Shown: positions 27,796 through 36,000 of the stretch, piece after piece
Layout of the letters: every line of letters starts with the position of its first letter
Numbering within the stretch: the stretch's first letter is position 1
DNA from: Lachnospiraceae bacterium
GTDB lineage: Bacteria; Bacillota; Clostridia; Lachnospirales; Lachnospiraceae
DNA: 64,000 nt
Assembly: GCA_017635395.1 (NCBI GenBank)
Contig: JAGBLN010000035.1
Location: forward strand, 1 to 64,000
Reading direction: 5' to 3'
The notes under the pieces: generated by a model
Told to the model about the DNA's origin: nothing
What the model saw: the letters and a program-made list of their open reading frames with translations, nothing else
The model's database searches: none
Made by a program: the position numbers and the translations under genes

Positions 27796-27930
27796 TAAAT
27801 ACCGTATATTAGTCGGTATATTTGTCATTCCTGAGCGGGGTTCTGATAGTGAAAACTAAGCAGGTTTTATGCGTTATATCGGTTCATTCAACGCAATATA
27901 ATGTTTATACCGTTTAAGGTTTGATTATTA

Positions 27931-27960
27931 TTGCGTTTTTTCTGTCAATAATGCTATAAT
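27931..27960 (+). promoter_or_regulatory. Promoter of the zinc-ribbon gene
   Basis: TTGCGT (27931-27936), an 18-base spacer and a perfect TATAAT (27955-27960). Transcription would start near 27967, about 40 bases before the ATG at 28006. Confidence 0.55.
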
Positions 27961-28005
27961 ACAGCCGTTGTGAAAAAACAGGCACCAAAAGTGCAGGGGG
28001 CAGAC

Positions 28006-28434
28006 ATGGGGTTTGAAGAGTCTTTTACGGCGTTTACGACCGGAGTTGGTGAAAAAGTCAAAGGTAATACCGAAGTGATGAAGCTTCGCAGCCAGATAAG
28101 CTCTGAGCAGAAACAGGTAGATGAGCTTTTCAAAAATCTGGGCAAAAAGTATTACGAGGCTCATAAAGAAAGCGGAGACAGCGAGTTCGGACTGCAGGAG
28201 ACAATTGATGCCATACGTTTCCATGAGTCAAAGATCATGGAAATGGAAAAAAAGGCCAGTGAAATAAGACAGGCAACGGATGCAGTATCACTTACACCCC
28301 AGCCGGGGACTGAGTACGGAGGGACACCGAAGAGTACTGTCACGGCAGGACCTAACAGCTTCTGTACAAAGTGCGGCGCACCCATCAAGCCGGAGCAGGC
28401 TTTCTGCATAAAATGCGGAAGCAAGCTGACGTGA
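28006..28434 (+). CDS. Zinc-ribbon protein with helical N-terminus, function unknown
   Basis: 142 residues. Residues 1-80 are predicted helical and charged (EKVKGNTEVMKLRSQISSEQKQVDELFKNLGKKYYEAH), and the C-terminus is a double-CxxC zinc ribbon, FCTKCGAPIKPEQAFCIKCGSKL. Proteins of this layout are common in Firmicutes and unassigned. ATG 28006 is chosen for its AGGGGG 5 bases upstream; a GTG at 27970 would start within a few bases of the predicted transcript start. Confidence 0.75.
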   Translation: MGFEESFTAFTTGVGEKVKGNTEVMKLRSQISSEQKQVDELFKNLGKKYYEAHKESGDSEFGLQETIDAIRFHESKIMEMEKKASEIRQATDAVSLTPQPGTEYGGTPKSTVTAGPNSFCTKCGAPIKPEQAFCIKCGSKLT

Positions 28435-28517
28435 TGTCGATGAATCAGGTTACGGATCTGCGGCTTATAAAGAGTCATCAGATTTAGATATAAACAGATC
28501 AACGGAGGAAGAAAACA

Positions 28518-29714
28518 ATGGCATTGACATTATCAAAGAGATCAGAGCAGGTAAAGCCTTCATCTACACTGGCTATTACCGCAAAAGCCAAGGAGCTTCG
28601 TGCTCAGGGCAGGGATGTAGTGGGCTTCGGCGCGGGCGAGCCGGATTTTGCGACCCCTAAAAATATCTGTGATGCTGCCATTAAGGCCATTAATGATGGT
28701 TTTACCAAATATACTCCGGCTTCAGGTACAAACGAGCTTAAGGAGGCTATATGCAAAAAGTTTGAGAAATTCAATCATCTGCATTATGAGCCTAACCAGA
28801 TAATAATCTCCAACGGAGGAAAGCATGCGCTTACAAATATATTTGATGCACTGCTCAATCCAGGTGATGAGGTTATTATTCCTGCACCGTACTGGCTCAG
28901 CTACCCTGAAATGGTAAAGCTTTCTGACGGTGTTCCTGTATTCGTATACAGCACGAAAGAGCAGGGGTATAAAGTGACAGCAGAACAGATAGCGGCAGCT
29001 GTTACGGATAAGACTAAGGCACTGGTGCTTAATACTCCCAATAATCCTACCGGTATGGTATACAGCAAGGCCGATCTGGAGGCTATTGCGAAGATCGCCA
29101 TAGAGAAGGATTTCTATATAGTTGCAGATGAGATGTATGAAGCACTTATCTATACAGGTGAGGAGCATGTAAGTATTGCTTCTCTTGGAAAAGAGATTTA
29201 TGATCGTACAATTACCTGTAGCGGACTTTCAAAGAGTTATGCAATGACAGGCTGGAGAGTCGGCTATGCAGGTGCTCCTTTGGATATAACAAAGAGAATG
29301 AGTGCTATGCAGTCCCATGCAACCAGCAATGTAAACTCCATCGCCCAGAAGGCTGCTGTTGAGGCTCTTACAGGTCCTACCGATGAGATGGAAGCAATGA
29401 AGGCTGAATTCGACCGCCGCAGGAAATATATGTATGAGAGACTTACCGCAATGCCTTTGTGTGATTGTCTTGAGCCCGAAGGCGCTTTCTATGCATTCAT
29501 TGATTTCAACGAGGCATGCGAAAAATCATATAAGGGTGAGAAAATCGGAAGCGGTGCAAGGATGGCAGAGATACTGCTTAACGATTTCGATACAGCGGTA
29601 GTTCCCTGTGCTGATTTCGGATATCCGAATCACGTAAGGCTTTCCTATGCTATCAGCATGGAGCAGATTGAGAAGGGCCTGGACAGGATAGAGAAATTCT
29701 TAAAGAGCCTGTAA
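28518..29714 (+). CDS. Class I pyridoxal-phosphate aminotransferase (aspartate aminotransferase type)
   Basis: 398 residues, fold type I. The PLP Lys is in SGLSKSYAMTGWRVGYAG (Lys239); also seen are GAGEPDFATP, NTPNNPTGMVYS, VADEMYEALIY and the C-terminal NHVRLSYAIS with the substrate-binding Arg. It most resembles the AspC/AspAT-Ib group used by Clostridia to interconvert aspartate and oxaloacetate. GGAGGA precedes the ATG. A terminator follows. Confidence 0.93.
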   Translation: MALTLSKRSEQVKPSSTLAITAKAKELRAQGRDVVGFGAGEPDFATPKNICDAAIKAINDGFTKYTPASGTNELKEAICKKFEKFNHLHYEPNQIIISNGGKHALTNIFDALLNPGDEVIIPAPYWLSYPEMVKLSDGVPVFVYSTKEQGYKVTAEQIAAAVTDKTKALVLNTPNNPTGMVYSKADLEAIAKIAIEKDFYIVADEMYEALIYTGEEHVSIASLGKEIYDRTITCSGLSKSYAMTGWRVGYAGAPLDITKRMSAMQSHATSNVNSIAQKAAVEALTGPTDEMEAMKAEFDRRRKYMYERLTAMPLCDCLEPEGAFYAFIDFNEACEKSYKGEKIGSGARMAEILLNDFDTAVVPCADFGYPNHVRLSYAISMEQIEKGLDRIEKFLKSL

Positions 29715-29763
29715 TTGGTATTTTATTGTGAGATAACATAATAATTCAGACGATTTCAAGTGG

Positions 29764-29809
29764 GGCTTTAGCTTTAGTTTATACGATAGGGCTAAGGCCT
29801 TTGCTTTTT
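29764..29809 (+). terminator. Terminator after the aminotransferase
   Basis: GGCTTTAGC (29764-29772) pairs with GCTAAGGCC (29791-29799) through 9 pairs including one G-U, then TTTGCTTTTT. Confidence 0.6.
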
Positions 29810-29847
29810 GGGTGTATCGGTTGTTTTGATTGCAGAATGGTTTTTGT

Positions 29848-30966
29848 ATGGGTAAAAGGATAACTTCACTACAGGCAGTAAGGGCATTGGCTTTTATTGG
29901 GATTTTTGCCTCTCATTCAGGCATATCGTGCTTTGAAGCGGGGGGATCCTGGGGGGCGTCTGTTTTTTTTGTGCTATCCGGATTTCTTATGTTTTATTCG
30001 TACTATGGCACAGGCAGGATTAAGACATATGGTTTGCTTCATAGTATAAAATTCGGGGTTAACAAAATAAAAAAAATATATCCCCTTCATATAGTTACTA
30101 TGTCTATGATGGTTTTACTCACCCTGTTTGTATATCGGGATAATCCGGGAATAATAATAAAAGATATCTCGTCAAAATTTATTGTTGACTCATTGCTTTT
30201 ACAATCCTGGTTTCCCAATATGGACATTTATTTTTCATTAAATGCGGTTTCCTGGTACCTGTCTGTTTCTGTCTTTTTGTATATAGTTTTTCCCGCTATT
30301 TTATTCTGTTTTGAAAAGTACAGGGATAAGAAGACAGCAGTCAGCGTTATAGTCATATTATTATTGTTACAGTTCATAATGGCTTTTGCTGTACATTATG
30401 CACAGCCACGCATTGGTTGTAATATTAATATTGTGCATTGGTTTGTATATATTTTTCCATTATCCAGAATTCAGGAATTTATAATTGGATGTAATTTAGG
30501 CTATATATTTGTCAAGAAAAAGAATAATGAAAAAATAAGTGACAGGGGTTATACATTATTAGAGTCTGGTGTTTTGCTATTAATTGCTATAGAGTTAGCG
30601 GTATATCTGACTGCGGTTATTTTCTTTGGTCAGGGGAAAAATGAGAGCAGTTATGAAATGTGGTGGGGATTGACGGTTTTATGGTCTCTCTCGTCGATAT
30701 TACTAATATATGTATTTGCCGGGGAGCGGGGAAAGATATCAAAGTGGTTGTCAGGCAGTGTCTTTTTGCATATTGGTAATTTGAGTGCAAGTGGTTTTTT
30801 AATACATTTTGTTGTTTTTCGTTATCTCGTTAACATTGAAAAAATAATCTTTGGCAGGTCTGATAAATATATTAATATTTTTTTGTGTTTTATTATTACT
30901 ATGATTTGTTCATATTTGTGGGAAAAAGCCGTTTCTTTTTTAGTCAAAAAAGATTCCGGCTTCTGA
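29848..30966 (+). CDS. Acyltransferase family 3 (OafA/WecH-like) membrane protein
   Basis: 372 residues with about 10 membrane spans. Typical family N-terminus SLQAVRALAFIGIFASHSG carries the catalytic His, followed by WGASVFFVLSGFLMFY. Members move acetyl, succinyl or other acyl groups onto surface glycans or lipids. ATG 29848 is preferred by alignment; an in-frame TTG at 29830 adds 6 residues and neither has a clear Shine-Dalgarno. The gene is visibly richer in A/T than the aminotransferase and NUDIX genes around it, a hint of separate acquisition. Confidence 0.85.
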   Translation: MGKRITSLQAVRALAFIGIFASHSGISCFEAGGSWGASVFFVLSGFLMFYSYYGTGRIKTYGLLHSIKFGVNKIKKIYPLHIVTMSMMVLLTLFVYRDNPGIIIKDISSKFIVDSLLLQSWFPNMDIYFSLNAVSWYLSVSVFLYIVFPAILFCFEKYRDKKTAVSVIVILLLLQFIMAFAVHYAQPRIGCNINIVHWFVYIFPLSRIQEFIIGCNLGYIFVKKKNNEKISDRGYTLLESGVLLLIAIELAVYLTAVIFFGQGKNESSYEMWWGLTVLWSLSSILLIYVFAGERGKISKWLSGSVFLHIGNLSASGFLIHFVVFRYLVNIEKIIFGRSDKYINIFLCFIITMICSYLWEKAVSFLVKKDSGF

Positions 30967-30997
30967 CAATGTGCATTTCATAACAGGAGATAAGCTG

Positions 30998-31579
30998 ATG
31001 AAGAATAATAACCATGAATTATTTCACCAGGATGAATTGGAAAATATGCGTACCGAGAGGCTGGAAAGGGTGGAGGTAGCGAAGGGAGCTATTATCACAT
31101 ACTGCCATGATAAGATAAAAGCACCTAACGGCCATATCTGCGAATATGATTTCATAAGGCATCAGGGAGCTGCGGCTATTCTTCCGGTGCTTGATGACGG
31201 GAGGCTGTTGCTTGTAAGGCAGTATAGGAATGCATTGGACCGATTTACTTTGGAGATACCTGCCGGCGGACTTGATGGACCGGATGAGCCTACCAAGGAC
31301 GCGGCTGTCAGGGAGCTTGAGGAGGAGACGGGGTATACATCCGATAAGGTGTCTTTTCTTATTTCTACCTATCCAACTGTTGCTTACGGAAATGAAAAGA
31401 TAGATATTTACCTGGCTGAAGATCTGAGAATAGGCGAGAGAAGGCTTGACGAGGATGAGTTTATAAATGTGGAAGCTTGGAGTATAGAGGATCTTTCGGA
31501 GTTGATCTTCGCGGGAAAACTCCAGGATTCCAAAACTATAGCGGCGGTAATGGCATATAGTTACAAGAAAAGAACCTGA
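30998..31579 (+). CDS. NUDIX hydrolase, ADP-ribose pyrophosphatase type
   Basis: 193 residues. The Nudix box is complete: G-x5-E-x7-REL-x-EE-x-G in the stretch GLDGPDEPTKDAAVRELEEE. Upstream VLDDGRLLLVRQYRNALDRFTLEIPAGG is the ADPRase signature. It should hydrolyse ADP-ribose to AMP and ribose 5-phosphate. ATG 30998 has AGGAG 8 bases upstream; an upstream in-frame start at 30971 lacks support. Confidence 0.9.
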   Translation: MKNNNHELFHQDELENMRTERLERVEVAKGAIITYCHDKIKAPNGHICEYDFIRHQGAAAILPVLDDGRLLLVRQYRNALDRFTLEIPAGGLDGPDEPTKDAAVRELEEETGYTSDKVSFLISTYPTVAYGNEKIDIYLAEDLRIGERRLDEDEFINVEAWSIEDLSELIFAGKLQDSKTIAAVMAYSYKKRT

Positions 31580-31631
31580 GTACACTTGAAATTTGTGAAA
31601 AATGCCGAAGAAGGAGTGAGAAAACTGCTTT

Positions 31632-31650
31632 TTTGACCTTTTTGGTCAAA
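31632..31650 (+). terminator. Possible weak terminator hairpin after the NUDIX gene
   Basis: TTTGACC-TTTTT-GGTCAAA, 7-bp arms. The T-run (ATTTTTTT) only comes 12 bases later, so it is a poor terminator. The surrounding 298-base gap (31580-31877) is A/T-rich and holds this hairpin and the xerD promoter, but no ORF. Confidence 0.3.
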
Positions 31651-31761
31651 GGAAAATTTAATTTTTTTCAATATGTGGTGTACATAAAAATATTATTTCC
31701 GAGATGTTGTGTTAACCGAAAAAATGGACTTTTTTTGCCCGAAAAACCCTTGAAAAACGGT

Positions 31762-31790
31762 TTGATTTTGGAAAATTTCGTCTTTATAAT
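31762..31790 (+). promoter_or_regulatory. Strong promoter of xerD
   Basis: TTGATT (31762-31767), a 17-base spacer and a perfect TATAAT (31785-31790). It would give an ~80-base untranslated leader. Confidence 0.65.
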
Positions 31791-31877
31791 TTAGCTTGAA
31801 CAGAAAAACAATGCTTGAAAAACATAGCCCTATCGGGTTTACGAAAAGAGCAAAAAAAGACAGGACGGTAACATAAG

Positions 31878-32768
31878 ATGACAGTAGAAAGTATTTTGGA
31901 TGAGTTCATAAGCTACATGGGGGAAGTAAAGAAGACCTCCAGCAACACGGAAATGTCATACAAGAGAGATCTGCACAAGTTCAGTGCGTATCTTTTAGCT
32001 CATGGCGTTGATGATGTTACTGATGTGACACTTACGACACTTCAGGGCTATGTGCTTGATATGGAAAAGAATCATTTTGCGGCGGCAACTGTTTCAAGAA
32101 ACATAGCTTCCATAAAAGCGTTTTACCATTTTCTTTTCCGTAATCATTATATCCAGGATGACCCTTCGGACGGACTGAAGGCACCGCATATAGAGAAGAA
32201 GATACCGGAGATTCTTACTACTGATGAGGTAAACCGTCTTCTCGACCAGCCCAGAGGCAGTGCGCCCAAGGATCTCAGGGACAGGGCTATGCTTGAGCTT
32301 CTGTATGCTACCGGGATCAGGGTTTCCGAGTTGATAAATCTTAAGGTTACAGATGTAAACCTTCAGGTATGCTATATCATGTGCCGGGATGCAAGGAAGG
32401 AAAGGGTGATACCTTTTGGTTCTCCTGCTAAACGTGCGCTTACGGATTATCTTAAGAATGCAAGACCTGTAATGGTGGCAGATCAGGACAGCGATGTGCT
32501 TTTCACTAACTGTTCAGGACAGCCTATGAGCCGTCAGGGATTCTGGAAACTTGTAAAGTACTATGCGAAGAAGGCAGGGATTACTTCTGACATAACACCG
32601 CATACACTGCGCCATTCGTTTGCCGCTCACCTGGTTGAGAACGGTGCGGATCTTCGTAGTGTTCAGGAGATGCTTGGTCATTCGGATATCTCTACCACAC
32701 AGGTTTATGCTAATATGTCACAGAATAAGCTTAGAGAGGTTTATGCTAAGAATTTCCCCAGGGGATGA
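31878..32768 (+). CDS. xerD: Site-specific tyrosine recombinase XerD
   Basis: 296 residues, the normal XerC/D length. An N-terminal SAM-like DNA-binding domain (about 1-100) is followed by the catalytic domain with all active residues: Arg148 (ATGIRVSEL), Lys174 (RDARKERVIPF), His242 and Arg245 (PHTLRHSFAAHL), His268 (LGHSDISTTQVY) and the nucleophile Tyr277. XerD with XerC resolves chromosome dimers at dif. No attachment sites or phage genes are nearby, which supports a housekeeping role over an integrase. Confidence 0.92.
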   Translation: MTVESILDEFISYMGEVKKTSSNTEMSYKRDLHKFSAYLLAHGVDDVTDVTLTTLQGYVLDMEKNHFAAATVSRNIASIKAFYHFLFRNHYIQDDPSDGLKAPHIEKKIPEILTTDEVNRLLDQPRGSAPKDLRDRAMLELLYATGIRVSELINLKVTDVNLQVCYIMCRDARKERVIPFGSPAKRALTDYLKNARPVMVADQDSDVLFTNCSGQPMSRQGFWKLVKYYAKKAGITSDITPHTLRHSFAAHLVENGADLRSVQEMLGHSDISTTQVYANMSQNKLREVYAKNFPRG

Positions 32769-32830
32769 TGTGATATTTTAAGAAATGAATTAAACAAATA
32801 GATAAATGCTATTAAATTTAAAAGAATGTG

Positions 32831-32857
32831 AGGGCGTGGCTTTGGTCACGCCCTTTC
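32831..32857 (+). terminator. Terminator after xerD
   Basis: AGGGCGTGGC (32831-32840) pairs with GTCACGCCCT (32845-32854), 10 bp with one G-U and a TTTG loop, followed by TTTC. Confidence 0.65.
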
Positions 32858-32901
32858 AATTGCTGAGAGTCCATTCAGGGTTTTGACAAAAGATCAAAAT
32901 C

Positions 32902-32930
32902 TTGACATGTAATATATCGTGATATATCAT
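32902..32930 (+). promoter_or_regulatory. vapBC promoter with overlapping palindromic operator
   Basis: Consensus TTGACA (32902-32907), a 17-base spacer and TATCAT (32925-32930). The spacer and -10 contain ATATATC-GT-GATATAT (32912-32927), a perfect 7-bp inverted repeat. That is the expected site for autorepression by the VapB-VapC complex. Confidence 0.65.
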
Positions 32931-32955
32931 ATTAGATATAAAGGAGGCAAACACT

Positions 32956-33201
32956 ATGGAAGCAGTAGCGTTACATACAACCAAACCTTTTATGTCCGGA
33001 CGCAGTCAGGCAATAAGGATTCCTAAAGAATACCAGTTTGAGGATACAGAGGTTATAATTAACAGGGTAGGTGATTCGCTTGTAATCACGCCGAAAGCAT
33101 CATTGAAAGATGCGTTTTATACAGGCATTTCAATACTATCCGATGACTTCTTTGCAGATGGCAGACCGGAAGAAGTATCAGGTACAAGGGTGGAATTGTG
33201 A
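32956..33201 (+). CDS. vapB: VapB/VagC-type antitoxin (AbrB-like DNA-binding)
   Basis: 81 residues. The N-terminus has the swapped-hairpin SpoVT-AbrB fold of VagC antitoxins: TTKPFMSGRSQAIRIPKEYQF, then VIINRVGDSLVITPK. The C-terminal ~30 residues would wrap around the toxin. It neutralises VapC and represses the shared promoter. AGGAGG lies 7 bases upstream of the ATG. Its stop overlaps the vapC start. Confidence 0.9.
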   Translation: MEAVALHTTKPFMSGRSQAIRIPKEYQFEDTEVIINRVGDSLVITPKASLKDAFYTGISILSDDFFADGRPEEVSGTRVEL

Positions 33202-33623
33202 TTATGTACATGCTTGATACCAATATACTTATTTTTTGTCTTAGGCACCCGGGCTCTAAGTGTACAGAAACACTTGCATCGCATATAGGTCACGATGTAT
33301 GCATTTCTGTTGTAACATATGCGGAACTTGAATATGGTATAATGAACAGTAAATATCCGGATAGGAACAGAGAGGCTATAAACAAGATTTTGGCGGGAAT
33401 CCCTATTTTGGATTTTGATACGAAAGCAGCGGTTCATTTCGGTAGGATCCTTGCCGAACTTAAGCAGAAAAAAAAAGAAAAGCAGAATCAGGACAGGGAT
33501 AAGATGATAGCTGCACATGCAAGGTCAAAAGGATACACGCTTGTTACCGATAACACAAAGGATTTTGTGGATATAGATAATCTTAAGCTGGACAACTGGA
33601 GAGAAGTGGGAGATCTTGATTAA
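33198..33623 (+). CDS. vapC: VapC toxin, PIN-domain ribonuclease
   Basis: A PIN-domain RNase of 141 residues; VapC toxins cut tRNA or rRNA when released from VapB. Acidic metal-binding residues are in place: MLDTNIL, TYAELEYG, DRDKMIAAHA and TDNTKDF. The GTG at 33198 overlaps the vapB stop by 4 bases, typical of translational coupling; ATG 33204 is an equally plausible start two residues in. A strong terminator follows, so vapBC is a self-contained two-gene unit. Confidence 0.9.
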   Translation: MIMYMLDTNILIFCLRHPGSKCTETLASHIGHDVCISVVTYAELEYGIMNSKYPDRNREAINKILAGIPILDFDTKAAVHFGRILAELKQKKKEKQNQDRDKMIAAHARSKGYTLVTDNTKDFVDIDNLKLDNWREVGDLD

Positions 33624-33665
33624 TAATTATTAGCAGGTTTTAATAAAATCACTGGAATTGTGTAC

Positions 33666-33693
33666 AAAGTGGGGATTTAATCCCCACTTTTTT
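33666..33693. terminator. Strong terminator after vapBC
   Basis: AAAGTGGGGA (33666-33675), loop TTTAA, TCCCCACTTT (33681-33690) and further T bases. A perfect 10-bp stem with A and T flanks, so it can work in both directions. Confidence 0.85.
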
Positions 33694-33773
33694 GTGGTGA
33701 AATGGCGTATGATTTGATACAATTAATAATCAGTTGTGGAATTAGATAAAGTAATTATGAAAGGCAAAAAGCA

Positions 33774-34040
33774 ATGAAGTACACAATTTCACTTTCAAAG
33801 ATGTACAACCCGGATGATTTTTATGATCAGCTGGAAAAGAATATAGATATACCACCGTATTTCGGGCGGACTCTGGAAGAGCTGCGGGATGTTTTCAGAC
33901 TTATAGGTGAGGATACGGAAATAGTCTTTACGGATACTGCAGAGGCTGAGGTGATGATGAGCAAGTATATGAAGAACCTGAAGAAACTTTGTGAGGCTGC
34001 TTGTAGGGAAAATGATAAGTTAAATATAAGTTTCGAGTGA
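33774..34040 (+). CDS. Barstar-like ribonuclease inhibitor (orphan)
   Basis: 88 residues resembling the barstar fold in length and pattern: a start like MKYTISLSKM, then the helix NPDDFYDQLEKNIDIPPYFGRTLEELRDVFRLIGEDTEIVFTD, which carries the family's y-G-rtldel region and acidic face, and a final NISFE strand. Barstars block barnase-type RNases or the RNase domains of polymorphic toxins. No barnase or toxin gene is next to it, so it may be an orphan immunity gene. AAAGG precedes the ATG. Confidence 0.75.
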   Translation: MKYTISLSKMYNPDDFYDQLEKNIDIPPYFGRTLEELRDVFRLIGEDTEIVFTDTAEAEVMMSKYMKNLKKLCEAACRENDKLNISFE

Positions 34041-34161
34041 AATGTTTTTGACCGGTGAATAGATACAGAACGGATATCTGTATTGTATGATGATACGGGC
34101 TTATGTATCCGGGCGTTTTGTTTCAGGAAAATAGTGAATTTTTGATCACGAAAGGAATAAT

Positions 34162-35976
34162 ATGACAGATCAGTCACATATAAGGAATTTTTGCATAATA
34201 GCACATATCGACCACGGCAAGTCAACGTTAGCTGACCGTATCATAGAGAAGACCGGTCTTCTTACGGAACGTGAGATGCAGGATCAGGTCCTGGACAATA
34301 TGGACCTTGAGAGGGAGCGCGGCATCACCATTAAGGCACAGGCCGTGCGTACTGTTTATAAGGCAAAAAATGGTGAGGAATACATTCTGAACCTCATAGA
34401 TACACCGGGGCATGTGGATTTTAACTACGAAGTGAGCAGAGCGCTGGCTGCCTGCGACGGAGCGGTGCTCGTGGTGGATGCTGCTCAGGGAATAGAGGCT
34501 CAGACTCTTGCCAATGTCTATATGGCTCTTGAGCATGATCTGGAAGTGTTTCCTGTAATCAATAAAATTGACCTGCCCAGTGCTGAACCTGAAAGAGTAA
34601 AGCAGGAGATAGAGGATGTTATAGGCCTGGAGGCCATGGATGCCCCTGAGATATCAGCCAAGTCAGGTCTTAATGTTGAAGACGTTCTGGAAGCAATAGT
34701 AGAGAAGATTCCTGCACCTAAGGGTGATGCATCAAAGCCTTTGCAGGCGCTTATATTCGACTCTGTATATGATTCCTATAAAGGTGTCATAGTGTTCATG
34801 CGTGTGTTTGACGGCAGTATAAGGAAAGGCAGCAGGGTAAAGATGATGGCCACCGGAGCGACTGCGGAAGTAGTGGAAGTGGGAACTTTCGGCGCAGGAC
34901 GTTTTATCCCCTGCGATGAACTCTCAGCCGGAATGGTAGGATACCTCACTGCATCGATAAAGAATGTCAGGGATACTGCGGTGGGCGATACCGTGACTGA
35001 TGCGGAGAGGCCATGTGAAAAGCCACTGCCGGGATATAAGAAAGCCCAGTCAATGGTATACTGTGGTCTGTATCCGGCAGACGGAGCCAAGTACCAGGAG
35101 CTTAAGGATGCCCTGGAAAAGCTTCAGCTTAATGATGCGGCACTTAATTACGAGCCGGAGACATCTGTTGCACTGGGCTTCGGTTTCAGGTGCGGTTTCT
35201 TAGGACTTCTGCATCTGGATGTAATACAGGAGAGACTGGAGCGTGAGTATGACCTTGACCTGGTGACTACTGCGCCGGGTGTTATATACAAGGTCTATAA
35301 GACAAACGGCGAAATGATAGAGCTGACCAATCCCTCCAATCTTCCTGACCCTTCAGAGATAGACCATATGGAAGAGCCTATAGTAAAGGCCGAGATAATA
35401 GTTACCAAGGATTTTATCGGTTCCATAATGGAGCTTTGCCAGGAAAGGCGTGGAATATATCAGTCTATTGAATATATCGAGGCTGACAGGGCTGTGCTTA
35501 AGTATGACCTTCCGTTAAATGAGATCATTTATGACTTCTTTGATGCCCTTAAGAGCAGATCAAGAGGGTATGCGTCCTTTGATTACGAACTGAAGGGGTA
35601 TGAAGATTCAAAGCTTGTTAAGCTGGATATCCTGATAAACAGGGAGGAAGTTGATGCCCTGTCCTTTATAGTGCATGCGGATTCCGCATATGAGAGGGGC
35701 AGGCGCATGTGCGAAAGACTTAAGGATGAGATTCCGAGACACCTTTTTGAAATACCCATACAGGCAGCAGTTGGCGGAAAGATAATCGCCAGAGAGACTG
35801 TAAAGGCCATGCGAAAAGACGTATTGGCAAAGTGTTATGGCGGTGATATTACCCGTAAGAAAAAACTTCTCGAAAAGCAGAAGGAAGGTAAGAAGCGCAT
35901 GAGGCAGATCGGAAATGTGGAGATTCCGCAGAGTGCATTCATGAGCGTGCTGAAGCTGGATGAGGACAAGAAGTGA
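34162..35976 (+). CDS. lepA: Elongation factor 4 (LepA GTPase)
   Basis: A ribosomal GTPase implicated in back-translocation or ribosome assembly. 604 residues, full length. G1 [17 protein letters not shown] switch, G3 DTPGHVDF, G4 NKIDLP; the LepA-specific C-terminal domain ([50 protein letters not shown]) is intact. AAAGGAA lies 7 bases upstream. The membrane-protein gene at 36001 follows after 24 bases. Confidence 0.96.
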   Translation: MTDQSHIRNFCIIAHIDHGKSTLADRIIEKTGLLTEREMQDQVLDNMDLERERGITIKAQAVRTVYKAKNGEEYILNLIDTPGHVDFNYEVSRALAACDGAVLVVDAAQGIEAQTLANVYMALEHDLEVFPVINKIDLPSAEPERVKQEIEDVIGLEAMDAPEISAKSGLNVEDVLEAIVEKIPAPKGDASKPLQALIFDSVYDSYKGVIVFMRVFDGSIRKGSRVKMMATGATAEVVEVGTFGAGRFIPCDELSAGMVGYLTASIKNVRDTAVGDTVTDAERPCEKPLPGYKKAQSMVYCGLYPADGAKYQELKDALEKLQLNDAALNYEPETSVALGFGFRCGFLGLLHLDVIQERLEREYDLDLVTTAPGVIYKVYKTNGEMIELTNPSNLPDPSEIDHMEEPIVKAEIIVTKDFIGSIMELCQERRGIYQSIEYIEADRAVLKYDLPLNEIIYDFFDALKSRSRGYASFDYELKGYEDSKLVKLDILINREEVDALSFIVHADSAYERGRRMCERLKDEIPRHLFEIPIQAAVGGKIIARETVKAMRKDVLAKCYGGDITRKKKLLEKQKEGKKRMRQIGNVEIPQSAFMSVLKLDEDKK

Positions 35977-36000
35977 TTTCGTGATTCAGAGAGTTTCTAT

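Noticed and set aside
27970..28005. GTG start for the zinc-ribbon gene giving 12 extra residues
   Set aside because: It sits within a few bases of the predicted transcript start and lacks a Shine-Dalgarno, while ATG 28006 has AGGGGG at 5 bases.
31878..32768. XerD-like recombinase as an integrase of a mobile island carrying vapBC and barstar
   Set aside because: Length and motifs fit housekeeping XerD, no direct repeats or tRNA target flank the region, and no other mobile genes are present.
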